DNA from: Neoechinorhynchus agilis
Taxonomy: Eukaryota; Acanthocephala
Assembly: GCA_051530055.1 (NCBI GenBank)
Contig: CM121341.1
Coordinates: 17,422,001-17,486,000, forward strand
DNA: 64,000 nt
Direction of reading: 5' to 3'
In this document: positions 10,709 through 22,410 of the stretch, one piece after another
Layout: every line of letters starts with the position of its first letter
Numbering within the stretch: position 1 is the first letter of the stretch
Position numbers and translations under genes: made by a program
The notes under the pieces: model-generated
Databases searched by the model: none
Told to the model about the DNA's origin: nothing
The model's input: only the letters and a program-made list of their open reading frames with translations

Positions 10709-13700
10709 ATGTTATCCCGTCGAGTTCCAATTACAACAGAGAACGTCCATGAAGCCCGAGCCGCTGGTAATTGGCAGCTTGCACTTAAGTACGCCATGAA
10801 AGTGGTTCCCAAAGACAACGGTTTTCTTATTATTCTCGATTATATTTTTAATATTATTATGTAGACCTATGTCAATTGGTGAAAATCGAAACAGATATTG
10901 AAATGACGATTATGACAAAAGGGATAAACCTTGATCTTCGTAGACTTCCTGGAAATGAAACCAGCAAGTGGAATGAATCACTTGACTTAAATTACGGAAG
11001 TGATATTTCGGTGGAACATCAACTCACTACGATAATACCAAATGCATCAGTACGGTCATAATTTCTTCTTTTGGTAACATAAAAAATATTCCTTAGATTG
11101 GTTTGGATGCGAGATTATTGTCAATAAAATATATGTTCATGCAGATGCAAATCGATAAGCTTCAAGATGAAATCGGTGAGGAGCAGTTGGAAAGGATTGA
11201 AGGGAAATTAAAAAGTGTCCAAGATTTATGGCATCATTATCGTCTTTGCAGTCTCCTAGCTGATGCGTTTTGTGTAAAAGGTAATCGTTCACTCGTCTAG
11301 GTGTATAAGTCACCAAAGTCTAAAGGAATTTTACTGGAGGCAACTAATCTAAACCAAACTTACTTCATGGGACCAAACGCCGACTTAGCTTTTGAACAAT
11401 TCCGTAAATCTGCAGAGCTGGCTCTTCGTTATATGCGAGAGTTATCGGAGCTTATCATGTCTACTCAATCGCAAAAATCTGCTGTACTCACTGTCGGAAG
11501 TCGAGTGGCCGAAGAAGCATTACGACGGATTCCTATTTACCACATAACTAAACGGTACTCTCTCTTCTATAGAATGTTAAAGATTTCTATTAAGAAATGG
11601 CACAGCAATCTAGAGGAAGCGATATCTTCGTTGCGAAGGTTCATTAAAGAGCTCAATCAAACCTATACGCAGGATATACGAAAGGTTACTTAATTTTCCA
11701 CGTTCTCATTTCGACAACCAATTTCTTTAGTTTTTAATAGCTCAATATGCAACTACTATTTTCTCTTATTTTCGCCAAGGAAATTTTAAAGGAGCTATAA
11801 CTTTGCCGTTATTAAAAGAAATTAATTCAGCTCTGTTAGTATCTTTACTAAAGACAAGCGTTGTTCACTTCGAACATCAATAGTCCCTTCTTTCAACCAC
11901 TAACAGCAGATGAGGAAACATTTCTCGCTTTAGAAGACGCACAGTTCACGGTTAGTGCGTTTTGTTCAACATGAAAAATACTAAAAGCAGTCGTTTTCAT
12001 CTTTAAGTATATAGACAACGCTGTAATGGACGAGTTTCCAGAAAATGAAGAAGCTCGAGAAACGAGTCGTCAAACAGCATTCTACACAATTGATATGTTT
12101 TGTCTTTTCTGTTCAAGATTCGGGATGTTTGAGAATATCGTTGAGGTTCGCTCCATATTACAGTTTGCTTTTTAAATCGTGTCACTTAGAGCTACGAAGA
12201 AGCACTCAAGATTTCCTTTCAAAATGCGGATGCTTGGTTCGCTTACGGACTGTCCTTAATGGCATCTAAAATGGTTAGTTCTAAAAGTCTGTAAACGACC
12301 AGATTCTCTATCTCCTGATATTAGTACTATAAGGCGTATCTTGTTTTAAAGGAATGCAGTTGTATTGAGGGATGCAATATGAACGTTCATATTTTAGTGG
12401 CTCAAATCTGTATAGACCATCTCGCCCTTGTAAGTATTTCTTCAATCTACGCAGCAGCCGTACTCCTTCGATAACTTTGATTTGTTTTTATGTATTTCTT
12501 GTCTGTAGTTACAAGAAACGTATGGTTTCGCTATATCTGAGGACTTTAATTGAAAGATAAACACTTAGAACTTAGTAGAGAAGCGAAATTATATTTTAAA
12601 CAGGTATTTGCCTAACCATTAAAGCTTAGTTTCTGCGTTAGTTTTTATGTGCAAATAAAGTCTTTTCTCTTTGAGTGTCTACACTCACTTTAAAGATTTT
12701 ATTGCCATTTATGTGATTTTTATGCACCGAAGCCAGGCGAGAAGCCATGCCATCAACTATTGGATGATCACGGGAAATCAATAATTTTCTAATGAATACG
12801 TGTGAGCGTTGTCCAATTCGATCTTATTATTAAATCACTTAGCTGCCCATTTTCCGCTGAGAATATGATAAAAGCGCGTTTCGTATAGATAGTGCAAGTG
12901 ATGAGCATATTGAACTTAAGATTGAGATTAGGCTAAGCTGCTAATAATTAAAACGCTGGTGCAAATATTTTTTACGAGATAATAGTTAGATTTACGTTTA
13001 GCTTGTACGCTAGATTTTTCATACTTTAGGTTATACTAGTTTCTATAATACGACGAAAATAGTCACAATTCCATTTTGTCTATTGATAAGTAATTCGAAT
13101 TCGTTCTTTCTTAAACCCTTTTAGTATAAGGAAGCAACGGCCATTCTGGACAAGTTAGTCGACGGGCCACCGACCGTCAACAAATGTATGCTGATAGAGT
13201 TCTTTGAATGAGCGATTTCTTTACACTTCGATGAACGTCTATTTTTAAAGCCTTAGCTTACCGATCAGCAACAAAACTCTATCAACATATGGAGTTCCGC
13301 ACTGGAAGGCCAAAAAATCGACAATATCTTCAGGATGCCCGTGCAGACATTAATGCGTTTGTTCAATTATGTTTTTTCTTTAAAAAAATTGCCTTCAATT
13401 TTTAGGGCAAAGTCGATTGATCCATTCGATACCGACGTCATGTATCTTGATGCTTATATATTAGCTGTGGAGAGGAAATGCGAGGAAGCTTTGGAAAAAA
13501 TTGATTTTATGCTTAATGAACGACTGGATGATAACTGGGCATTAAAACTTAAGATTTTAATTATGACTATGTTAAAAAAATTCGATGTTGCGTTTGAGCT
13601 CACAGAAAGGTATTACCGAGAACGTGGATCAATAACAGATATAAAAAACTTTGATTTGTGGTTAGTAGTTGATCTATCCGTAGGACATTAAATGTTTTCT

Positions 13701-14786
13701 ATACTTTAGGTTGTTCAAGGTACACATTTTGACCGCATGTGAAGTCATGAGCATTCAAAGGGTTATAGAGAAGTTCTTTGAGAGGATAAGGAGTCTTGAT
13801 ATAGGGACGGTGTGCGAAGAACTTCGATCATCAGAGGACGCTATCTATGAGAAAATGTTGACTCCTTTGCCTATAAGGGATTTGTTTGCTCCTTCAGCTA
13901 CGTGCAGGTGCGATTGTTTTCTTACTATCCGAAGTAACGTTCATCAGATTTGGTTGCTTGCTGGTAAGTGTATTGAGTTTCTCTTTAGCTCATAAAGGAT
14001 TAAATATCTTTCTAATACATAAGCTGAATTGTATATCCAAGCGGAAATGTACGACGATGCTAAACGATGTGTGGACGATGCTATTGCTGTTAACCACAAA
14101 TCAGCCGAAAATCATTATATGGTATCCTGAGATTTTTACTTTTCATCTAAGACTTTCAACTTCGATATCCAGATTGCTCGCAAAAACTCACTAATTGACA
14201 TCACGATTATTTACTATTTAGAATTTAAATCGCACACGTAAAATACAATATTGAATTCCAATCCCTATCATACCTATCACCATTTTTGGCATTTGTAGTT
14301 GATAAAAATCGTATGAAAATGTATCTGAGAAATCGTGGATATATAAATATATTTTTCCGAAATTTCACTTTATCTTCTCTTAATTTTTTAAATAGCTCGG
14401 GCGCATCGAAGAGGAGTCTGGACAACCTGAACAAGCATTGGAGAAATATCAGTTCGTTCTGTCTTATCAACCCGATCACACTAATTCTGCAAAACGGGCA
14501 GCACATATACTTCTTAATTTGAAAGACGATATGGTTCTATCTTCCTTAAATTGTCGTAACGCTCTAACGGTTGATGGATCGGATCACGAAACATGGTAAG
14601 TTTAAATGGTTGGCTACCTTTCCAGCGCAGAGTTAATGAATGGAATTTAGGCATATTTATAGCAAATGTCTTTACAAGCAGGGATACACCGACGAAGCCC
14701 TCAAATGTATTGAGAAAGCTGTAGATCTCGAATCTACGGTCGGGATTGTACCACTAAAGTCAATCTGTCGACCTTTGGGAAGATAA
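10709..14786 (+). CDS. TTC7: TTC7 homologue (TPR scaffold of the PI4KIIIalpha complex)
   Basis: TTC7 (yeast Ypp1) bridges EFR3 and phosphatidylinositol 4-kinase IIIalpha at the plasma membrane. About a dozen exons are joined by short introns: 10821-10864 (44 nt), 11050-11096 (47), 11281-11325 (45), and one long one (~12432-13123). Matching stretches in order: EARAAGNWQLALKYAMKV; ADAFCVKG spliced to ILLEATNLN; FEQFRKSAELALRYMREL; NADAWFAYGLSLMA; LVLKECSCIEG; YLDAYILAVERKCEEALEKI; HQIWLL; SGQPEQALEKYQFVLSYQPD; and, at the end, HETWHIYSKCLYKQGYTDEA with a terminal IVPL. This is the TTC7 colinear TPR pattern, including the C-terminal TPRs that hold the hyccin/FAM126 site. ATG follows TTTTAAAG directly, suggesting a trans-splice acceptor. 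A few internal exon edges are not resolved. Confidence 0.88.
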
Positions 14787-15379
14787 AACTGTTTAAGTTT
14801 TTTAAATGTAGATTCCTCAATATACCATTAAATCGTTTTTTGTAGTACGATTAGATAATTTTGAACGATTGAAAGTCAATTTTTTACGCTGTGTTATTCA
14901 GCCAAATTAATGAAACAGTTAAGAAATCTTTGGAAATTTTGACTTTCCAACACTGATTTAAAATTAAGAATTTGGCATGATCTGAAGTAACCTATCTCAT
15001 GCATTCACAATGCAGAATTTACACTAGTAATCCGACAGACTCCAATCAATATCATGTACTTTGATTTCTGTTTCCGTTTTGTTAAAAATGGTTTAGATGT
15101 CGAAGTTTCGACAGTAGTTTTCGCAAAAATTTCTAGAAAAGAAGATGAACTTTAAGTCAAACCTATCCAGCGTACTCAAGTTTAATGATGTCACTTGCTC
15201 AAAAATTACTCATATGGATTCTAGGCTTACATCTCCGCACTTTCAACGAGTTTCTTCTAAAACTCATTTTACACCCCCTCAAAAACACGTAAGTCGTGTG
15301 TTAATGTTTTCCTTTCTCTATATTTAAACGAGCTTTCTTGGACTAACATTTATACATACCTTCAAGAAAGACTTACAAA
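14787..15379. other. Intergenic between TTC7 and a PMP3 gene
   Basis: AT-rich. The open frame at 15145-15327 shows no family similarity. No repeat was recognised. Confidence 0.4.
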
Positions 15380-15550
15380 ATGGTCCTTTACACTTGCTTA
15401 CTTGTGTTACTTGCCTTTGTGCTTCCACCGGTCGCAGTGTTTCTAAAGGAGGAAGGATGTACTGGACAAGTATGGATAAATGTGCTTCTGACGTTGCTTG
15501 CCTATTTGCCAGGACTCATTCATGCCCTATTCATCATTTTTAGTTATTAA
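15380..15550 (+). CDS. PMP3/UPF0057 family membrane proteolipid
   Basis: A single-exon 56-residue protein, the typical family length. Helix 1 carries LLAFVLPPVAVFL, the loop KEEGCTGQVWI, and helix 2 NVLLTLLAYLPGLIHALFII. It is a close relative of the gene at 16894-17061 (same KE.GCT.QVW.NVLLTLLAYLPG core) and a more distant one of 4892-5101. It is the first ATG after an AG-rich leader. A likely AATAAA polyadenylation signal lies ~37 bp after the stop. Confidence 0.93.
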   Translation: MVLYTCLLVLLAFVLPPVAVFLKEEGCTGQVWINVLLTLLAYLPGLIHALFIIFSY

Positions 15551-16120
15551 TGGCAGAAGTGTGATTATTGATTAAATCAAGCATTAATAAATCGTTCAAT
15601 TGAGTACACATGGATCTAATTGTATTCGTCAGCTGATAGAATAAATTTTTTGTTCTGGATTTTGTTCGAACCCTCATCTTAAACCTCTCATCCTTGTTTG
15701 CTGATCTTATATAAAAATGTCTTTACTCTGTTTTGATCCGATATTTCTGCGATTGCAAGTCTAATGCGTTTCTGTACTCAAAGCAGAAAAGTATCGAAAT
15801 GACTTCATTTCATGTAGACTTCATTTCAAGGTAAATTTCCTTAGGTCTTTGCCTGATGCCTATTCGAGAGATTACAATATCATAATGGTTATTGGAACCA
15901 AACGATAATAAGAATCATGAAATTCCAGAGCACATAGTAAGTATTTAATGAGGACACGATTGATTGAGGCACCAAAAAAAGCTTCTCATCGGTTTAGGTA
16001 AGGTCGGTTTTTGTAAAAGAACTGAACCTTCGGGACAAAAAGTTTTAATACTTGACTAAGTACCTTTCAAAATTAGTTTCCTTCATCGCATGTTTAGTAT
16101 TTGATAGAATATCGTAGTTT
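15551..16120. other. Intergenic, nothing recognised
   Basis: AT-rich sequence with the PMP3 polyadenylation signal at its left end and no other supported feature. Confidence 0.4.
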
Positions 16121-16124
16121 TATT

Positions 16125-16720
16125 TTAGTCGAACTTCGGAAACCTGTGTTTCCATCCGTTTACATGAGCAGAAATTGAACGCTGTTTGAAAATATCGTAG
16201 GCATAATTAATGAATTGTAAGCGTATACTAATAATTATATCATGTACCTTTAGAGAAGGCATAAGTAGCCAGATTCGAAGAATGTTAGATTTGACGAACA
16301 GCCGCAGCTCTAGATCACTAAGCTGCCGTATTGGTGTAACGGTCGAACGGACGGATGCAGCGTTCCCTCGTTGCACAGCCAGACTAATGTTTTGTAGTAG
16401 GAATGCTCCTGATCTCGGATCGGCAGTGATTCGTCTAAATCTCTTGGACAATTGCTTGACCAGGTCCTGCACCGCGGTACCAAACGATCGGAGTGTATCG
16501 ACTGTAACGGTAACAAAATAACGATTTCGATTAAGGTCAAGGCGATTGCTGATCCTATTCCGGCTTAACAGCGGTGAATTTTATATTGCTTGTGGCGAGT
16601 GTGTCCACGTAACTGGCGTCCCAGAGAAGGCATTTTCCTCGCCACGGGAATACTGTGACACCGTCCGGTCTACGGCCATCGAGTCGGCAAAGATTGCTCG
16701 GCTCTATTATGTTGGGCGCA
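16125..16720 (-). mobile_element. LINE fragment, same family as 2345-3385
   Basis: The minus strand encodes RRPDGVTVFPWRGKCLLWD then YVDTLATS (about 16590-16690), and ends DLVKQLSKRFRRITADPRSG then NISLAVQRGNAASV (16300-16450). The order and motifs are those of the fragment at 2345-3385. Frames are interrupted and no RT palm is present, so it is a dead 3' piece. Confidence 0.75.
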
Positions 16721-16835
16721 TTCACAGTATTCGGGGCACGGCTTAGAATGGTTGAAGCGAAACCATCGTAATATAAAGAATATATTACGATGGTTTCGCT
16801 TCAACCATTCTAAGCCGTGCCCTGAATACTGTGAA
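16721..16835. repeat. Near-perfect 115-bp palindrome
   Basis: Two ~55-bp arms with one mismatch are separated by ~5 bp centred at 16778. The left arm begins TTCACAGTATTCGGGGCACG and the right arm is its reverse complement, ending CCTGAATACTGTGAA. Positions 16836-16872 repeat ~37 bp of the left arm directly (TGGTTGAAGCGAAACCATCG onward). The arms show no obvious relation to the foldback families elsewhere in the window. Confidence 0.95.
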
Positions 16836-16893
16836 TGGTTGAAGCGAAACCATCGTAATATAAAGAATATCGTTTTTCACGCAGAACAGTACG

Positions 16894-17061
16894 CTAATAG
16901 TCCGTATAGATTATGTAGAGGGCATGGACCAATCCTGGTAAATATGCTAGTAACGTCAATAATACATTGAGCCAAACCTGATCCGTACATCCCCCTTCTT
17001 TTAGTAAGACTCCAACAGGTGGTAAAATAATGGCGATCAATGCGAGACAAATTGTGTCCAT
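16894..17061 (-). CDS. PMP3/UPF0057 family membrane proteolipid
   Basis: A 55-residue protein: MDTICLALIAIILPPVGVLL, loop KEGGCTDQVWL, helix 2 NVLLTLLAYLPGLVHALYII. I chose the ATG at 17059-17061 because it gives the usual family length and lies 11 nt after GTCACAG, a plausible splice acceptor. The longer open frame upstream to 17130 lacks family resemblance. It points towards its likely paralogue at 15380-15550, from which it is separated by a LINE fragment and the large palindrome. Confidence 0.92.
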   Translation of the reverse strand: MDTICLALIAIILPPVGVLLKEGGCTDQVWLNVLLTLLAYLPGLVHALYIIYTDY

Positions 17062-18146
17062 TGAAGTGCAAACTGTGACACTTGCAGTTTCCACGGAACA
17101 AACTGTAAGGTTAGCACTTAAATGAGTCAAACATCATGAGACTTGCTAAGATCGTTTGCACACTCATTGATGATTTCAACCACTTAAAAATATGCCAGCG
17201 TGAAATTAGAATGGAATGATTCTATGACTTCTCAAACGTTCCATGGCGTCGAATAAGAGACGCTGAATTTCGTACATTCTAAAATTTTAAAATGATCAAT
17301 GGCATCAAACGCATAATTAAAACCATACTTCTTTTCATATTTTACTCGTCATTGAACCTTCGCTCTTTTCCCTCCATTTTCGTACGTTTAACCGTTTCAT
17401 ATACCGATCCTTTTCTTTCCCCATATTTTATCTTCTCTTTTTCTTTTTCGACCTTTCCCTTCTTTTCCTTTCAGTGTGCCTACTAAGCTCTGCATCCATT
17501 TACCTCCTTCCCGTTTTCCCTTTTTCAACATCCCCTTTATTTTTTCCCCTCATTTTTATCCTCCCCCTTCCAGTTTTATTCTATCGATCTTTAGTTCGCC
17601 TAGTCTTTTAATTCTTAAATTTTTTCCCACTCGAATGAAAGTGTCGCCTTAAGCCATTTCCCTATAATTTTCTTTCTATTCTTCCCCTGGTCTACTTCTT
17701 TATCTTCCTAAACCCCTTCAAAGTTTCCGCTGATTCACATTTCTGAATTTTGTTCTATTCCAATATCACCTTTCCTACATATTTCAGATTTCCTTATCAA
17801 TCTTCCCTATTTTCCCTTTTTACTTTTTTATTTCCCGTTTGCATCTCATCCTGAATTCCGCGTTGTATACCATTTCTATTTTTAAGAGTCCTCCTTGAGC
17901 CCATTCCCCGCTTAAGCAACAATTTAATTGGCAGATTGATTAAGAAATAATTGATCTTTAGAATATTTCTGAGTTTGCTAACTTGTTTGGTCTAAATTTC
18001 CGTTAATCCTGTTAAATACTTAGATTATTCAGTTATCTCACCTCAACGCCTTTCCGAATATCCACATACGTACGGTCTAGAAAGTATCGCCGGTGAAAAC
18101 ATCAAAGCTTATGAACTAGTGATAAGTTTTGAAGACCGCTCGCGCA
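17062..18146. other. Intergenic, pyrimidine-rich tract 17300-17900
   Basis: The plus strand from ~17300 to 17900 is strongly C/T-rich (for example TTCTCTTTTTCTTTTTCGAC). The open frame at 17292-17486 reflects this composition and is not called as a gene. Confidence 0.6.
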
Positions 18147-20071
18147 TCATTTATTATCATCACATACGGGGAAAAAGCTTACTTTTCGTTTTTTCTTTAT
18201 TGGCGAGGCTGGCTTTTTTATCGTGGGTAGTTTAGGAGGTGATGAAAGGGGAAGTGAGGATTTTTGAGATCGTTTTTTGTTCACAGATTTCCTCGAAACG
18301 TTTTCATTACCATCTTTGGCCACTTTTGACTCAGTCACGATATACTCTGGATGAAATATCTCGTATCTCGCGAACCTGTTCTTTACTCGTTCGTACCCAC
18401 TTCCCCCAATAAGAAAAACTCCAAGACTTACGGGATTCATTCGCTTCTTTTCCTGCTTCCTGCGAGCAACCAACCATCTTTGGGTTGCTGTCATACGTTC
18501 CTTCATCTCACACATTCCATCTCCTCCTCCATCATCATCGAGATCATCATCAGAAGCGTCCGATATATAGTCATCCGGTACCAAAAAATCATTATCGTCT
18601 CCATCACTGACATCCACTTTCACAGAATCTTCATCAGATCCATCATCAGACGAACACTCGTCACCATCTTCATCATCAATTCTCAACCATTCATCTTCAC
18701 TATCATTCTCATAATCAACACACATATTGTCTCTTCGAAGTGGACAGCGTCCACTAATGACATTGCTCATTCGGGTCCACGTACCCAGATAAGCAGGACG
18801 AACTGCGTCCGGTACTCCTGAATCCAGAGCAATGAAACGAACGCGACGAATCTGAGGTCTTAAAGATACTGCAGACATAAATGTATCTTCATCACCGCCC
18901 AAATACATAACATCTTCATCATCAGGCAATTCATTAACTTCCGGAAACGTGTCTTCAGACTGTTTGGCGGCTTCTTTAAATTCGTCGAGGAAATTATGAG
19001 TCGCATGAGTAGCTCTTAAGATAATGTTTGTCAGTTGCATCTGTGAACAGCGGTTGATCGGTGCAATCCGAACTCGATCATTTTTCAAATGAAGATACCG
19101 AAATCCACACACATCTTCAATTTCATCACTCTCGCGGGGGGTTGCCACAAGAAATTTTAATAGGCTTTCTCGCTTAACATCCGATCGACGCACATCCTTT
19201 TGCTCCTCACGCTTACGATCTTCTTCTTTTCTTCGTTTTTCCTCCTTCTCTTCTTCACGTTTCTTGCGCTCTTCCAATTTCGCTTCCTCCCGCTTCTTTT
19301 TTGCTTCTAATTTCTCCAATCTAGCCATCTCACGCTGCTCACGAATAACCTGCCTTTCTATATCCTTTAATCTCTTCTCCTCCTCCTTCCTAAGCGCTCT
19401 CTGACGCTTTTCCTCCTCCTTCTGCTCAGCCTTTGTAGACCCATTTGCCGTTTTAGTGAACTTGTCCGGATCCAACTGCTGTAGTTTACGGCGAATCTGT
19501 GCCCTTCGTCGCTTCATTAGTGCCACACGTTTCTCAGCGCCACTGATTTCATTCTCCATGCTAGTCAACTCATTCAATAACGCAATCAATTGATCGTTTT
19601 TCATCAACCACAAAGAAAATAAGAGATTTCTAATGTTTAAAAATGCTTTTGAGACGATAAATTTCAATACAATTGAAAGAAACCACTTTCGATTTAACAA
19701 AAGAAGCTTCTTGAGAATCAACCAGTTCATAAGAGGTCATCAAATGACAGGATTTTAGCTTTTAAAACAATAAAAAAAAGATTTCGATGAGATCTATCGA
19801 GAAAAGAAATCTTAACCCGAATTCATCGATCAATTGAATGTTCTAATTTATCAAACGTTTTTTGCTTGGAATCCGCAGTCTCAAAGTCAAGGTTAGACAT
19901 TGACACCGTTACCTCCTCTAAGTGATTCTTTTCCTCGATTTCACTGCTTATATCTTCGTTATCTGTGGTTTCACTAGTGCAAGAGGATGTAGACTCACTA
20001 TTTAAGACAATGCACTCTCGACTGTTACCATTGTCTATCATTTCAGAGTTGTCGACGTTGTCAGATGACAT
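18147..20071 (-). CDS. CHAF1A: Chromatin assembly factor 1 large subunit (p150)
   Basis: CAF-1 p150 deposits newly made H3-H4 behind the replication fork and contacts PCNA. The exon 18147-19629 encodes a Lys/Glu/Arg-rich coiled coil (KER domain, about residues 100-195 of the open frame). It then encodes the signature VRPAYLGTWTRMSNVISGRC with NMCVDYENDSEDEW, a long acidic (ED) stretch, and FLVPDDYISDASDDD. These are the core p150 elements in family order. A 5' exon (19857-20071) encodes an acidic Ser/Glu-rich N-terminus and joins by a 227-nt phase-2 intron (GTTTGA...CATTAG). That start ATG is 18 nt after TTTTTTTAG. The last two codons AAT AAA before TGA also spell a polyadenylation hexamer. 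The N-terminal junction is inferred. Confidence 0.88.
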
Positions 20072-20780
20072 CGCTAGAGAATTCAATATCTAAAAAAAGG
20101 TTGTCCGACGTCGGCGTAATTCAAAAAAATTACCCAAATGTTCAAAATAGACGACTTGGGAAACTAATTTTTTAGATTTCAAGTTGTTATGATTTCGGTC
20201 AATCCTCGACACCCGAGAAAGATCTCCGAAAACAATTTGAACTGATATAATGATTCTGATTCAACCAGTCGAAATATATGCATCCGATTTTAACGATTCC
20301 TCTCGCGAGTTGACAAACGACCTAAATAATGCAATCCTCATTGAAATACTCAATTTGCTTATTATTATTTGGTCGCTGAAACAGCAATGATACTTGTTTA
20401 TTGGAAACGTCGTAAAACTGTCCAAAGAATAATTCGAGGAATCACTTTATTTTGAAGAACCGGAAATTTCAGTCCAACCCCACCATCTTTATATCGAAAG
20501 CAACCATTAAATGAGCAGGTAAAACCATTAAAATGCCATTCAGTCGATCAATAAAAAGTTACCATGTAAAACGTTCGAGAAATATTGTAAAGATATTATC
20601 AATTAGATTGTTTTCGCTAAGGCGAAGAGAAGTAAATTTATTAATATTTCGTCCTTATTTTTCCGAAAACGATTAGTACAACACAAAGGACGAAAATTAA
20701 TAAAACCAAATCATTCGTCTCCACCAATACAAATGGCAAACAATTCAGTGAAATCGATTTACGACGACGATGACTGATAG

Positions 20781-20805
20781 CTGATGAAAAGCATTGATGC
20801 CGAAA
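20781..20805 (+). ncRNA. Hammerhead-like core motif
   Basis: CTGATGA (20781-20787), an AAA linker, a short GCAT..ATGC stem (20791-20800) and GAAA (20802-20805). The full three-stem fold was not demonstrated, because I found no convincing stem I. Confidence 0.3.
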
Positions 20806-20986
20806 GAATCAACAACCTGCAATCGAATTATTTAAACCTTCTTTGATTGAATAGGCTCGTGATCATTCAGTGGCTTCCCATCAGAACTTTTACATAGAAA
20901 TTTAACGTTCCTGAAAAATAAATATTTCCTTATTTGAATTCCCGGTAGTACATATTTTCAATTGATAAAATTGGTCTTGGTCAATA

Positions 20987-21014
20987 TTTCGACTCACACA
21001 TGAGTCTTCGTCAG
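20987..21014 (-). ncRNA. Hammerhead-like core motif
   Basis: On the minus strand: CTGACGA, then a perfect 5-bp stem (GACTC...GAGTC with a 6-nt loop), then GAAA. Flanking segments ATTGGT.. and ACCAATTTT are complementary and could extend a helix around it. Catalytic folding is not shown. Confidence 0.4.
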
Positions 21015-21654
21015 GTTGTTTTTTAGGTAGATACTCACGATCACCAATTTTTATCGAATCAAATGTATTCGTCTATTTTTGCAATACATATTTTATCGAT
21101 TTGAAATATTTCACGAGGAATATAAGCAACAAACTAATTTTTGAAATATTTCTTAGCAATATCTTTTGTTTGGGGATTATGATCACCACAATTAAAATTT
21201 TATGATCTCGAAGGATTTTCTCTTACGCCCTCGTATGTGGTTGACTAATTTTGTCATTTTAGATTCGATCGAGTATTGATTTGCTATTTTGTGCGGACTT
21301 AAATGTTTAGTCGGATTTGATGTCACGAAAAATAGAGAATATCTTCCTTTTGCCACAGTACGAGTTTCGTCAGTTTCATTTTATAAAAATATTGATTTAT
21401 ATTGCATAAAAAAATCTAGTCGTCTGATTATTCCCTTGTTTTTCCATTGAATCGATGTTTTGAAAGTCATTATGTTTTTCTTTCACAAATTCCTCCTTTT
21501 CGTCCCATTCTGCAACTGTCATCATGATTGTTCGGCAACTACCTTGATGGTCGCGGCATTGCCGCGTTGGATCGCCGCGCTGATTCGCTGCTGGAGCGCA
21601 AATTTAAAAAAAATCAACGCTGAAAGTGTATTTCATTAATTGTGAGTAATGAAT

Positions 21655-21760
21655 TTTCCTTGGGCACACAGGCCACCGATCTGGGTCGAAGATTAAATGA
21701 TTCAATCGCTTTCCTGACCTGGATCGGTGAGCTGTGTGCCCAAGGAAAATAAATGAAGTG
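21655..21760. repeat. Inverted pair of SINE tail sequences
   Basis: TTTTCCTTGGGCACACAGG and its inverted partner CTGTGTGCCCAAGGAAAAT flank ~60 bp. The right half (CGCTTTCCTGACCTGGATCG) matches the tail of the SINE at 32080-32400. Confidence 0.7.
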
Positions 21761-22410
21761 TCTCACCAAAGTTCTGAAAATACGAATGTGAACCCTGTAT
21801 TCTTTTTATGGACCAAATTTCATTATCTCAAAGCTGTGCGGTCATAAGAACCCTAAGACTATTTTTAATTCTTTATATTTTACATAAAAAACAGTCTAAG
21901 GTGAAATCGCAGAAAAGTCTTGTCGAGGTTCGGAAAAGCGTATAAAAATGGCATTTTCAGGGTTCTAATATAATGGGGTCTTCCAATACAACTAAGACTA
22001 TTTTGCGAATTATTATTTTCCTTTGTGAGCAACGATTCATCCTATAAAATCAAATAAATTATGAATCTTTCTAAATAAAGACAAGCACCGGAAAGATAAC
22101 GTTCTCGAAAATGAACAAGTCGTATGTTTAAATTGACACATTCACTAAAAACAAATATGAATTGCTGCTTTTTTTGTGACTTTGAGAATCTGTATAGATC
22201 GTTAAAGAAGCGTGGGCCAGTAGCCATAGGTTCTTTATTAGACTTTTTAATATATCGTACAGCTCACTTGGATTTATGTTTTCAAGGTCTACGTTTATTA
22301 CAGTTGGATTTCTTTCAATAACCCGTACGGCAAAAGTCCAACCGACAATCTGCAAGTATTAAACTTTCACTCTAGGTCACTTTGTTTCATCATTTGTTTC
22401 GATCTTTTAG

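Larger units (their letters stand above)
20072..22410. other. Intergenic, repeat remnants
   Basis: This stretch contains a Penelope-end-like motif near 20250-20290, hammerhead-like motifs at 20781-20805 and 20987-21014, and an inverted pair of SINE tails (21655-21760). A minus-strand frame at 22128-22355 begins after CTTGCAG and could be a lone exon, but I recognise no family in it. Confidence 0.5.

Noticed and set aside
11281-11325. In-frame TAG in TTC7, first read as a 20-nt or 27-nt intron or stop-codon recoding
   Set aside because: A 45-nt GT-AG intron (11281-11325, phase 1 on both sides) removes the stop and gives the expected family sequence, so nothing unusual is needed.
17292-17486. 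Plus-strand frame rich in Phe and Ser
   Set aside because: It is a by-product of the pyrimidine-rich tract.
18351-18821. 156-codon plus-strand frame
   Set aside because: Antisense shadow of the acidic CAF-1 p150 exon.
22128-22355. Minus-strand frame upstream of MRPS24 as a gene
   Set aside because: It begins after a good acceptor, but no family, no partner exon and no clear donor could be found. Listed only in the gap description.
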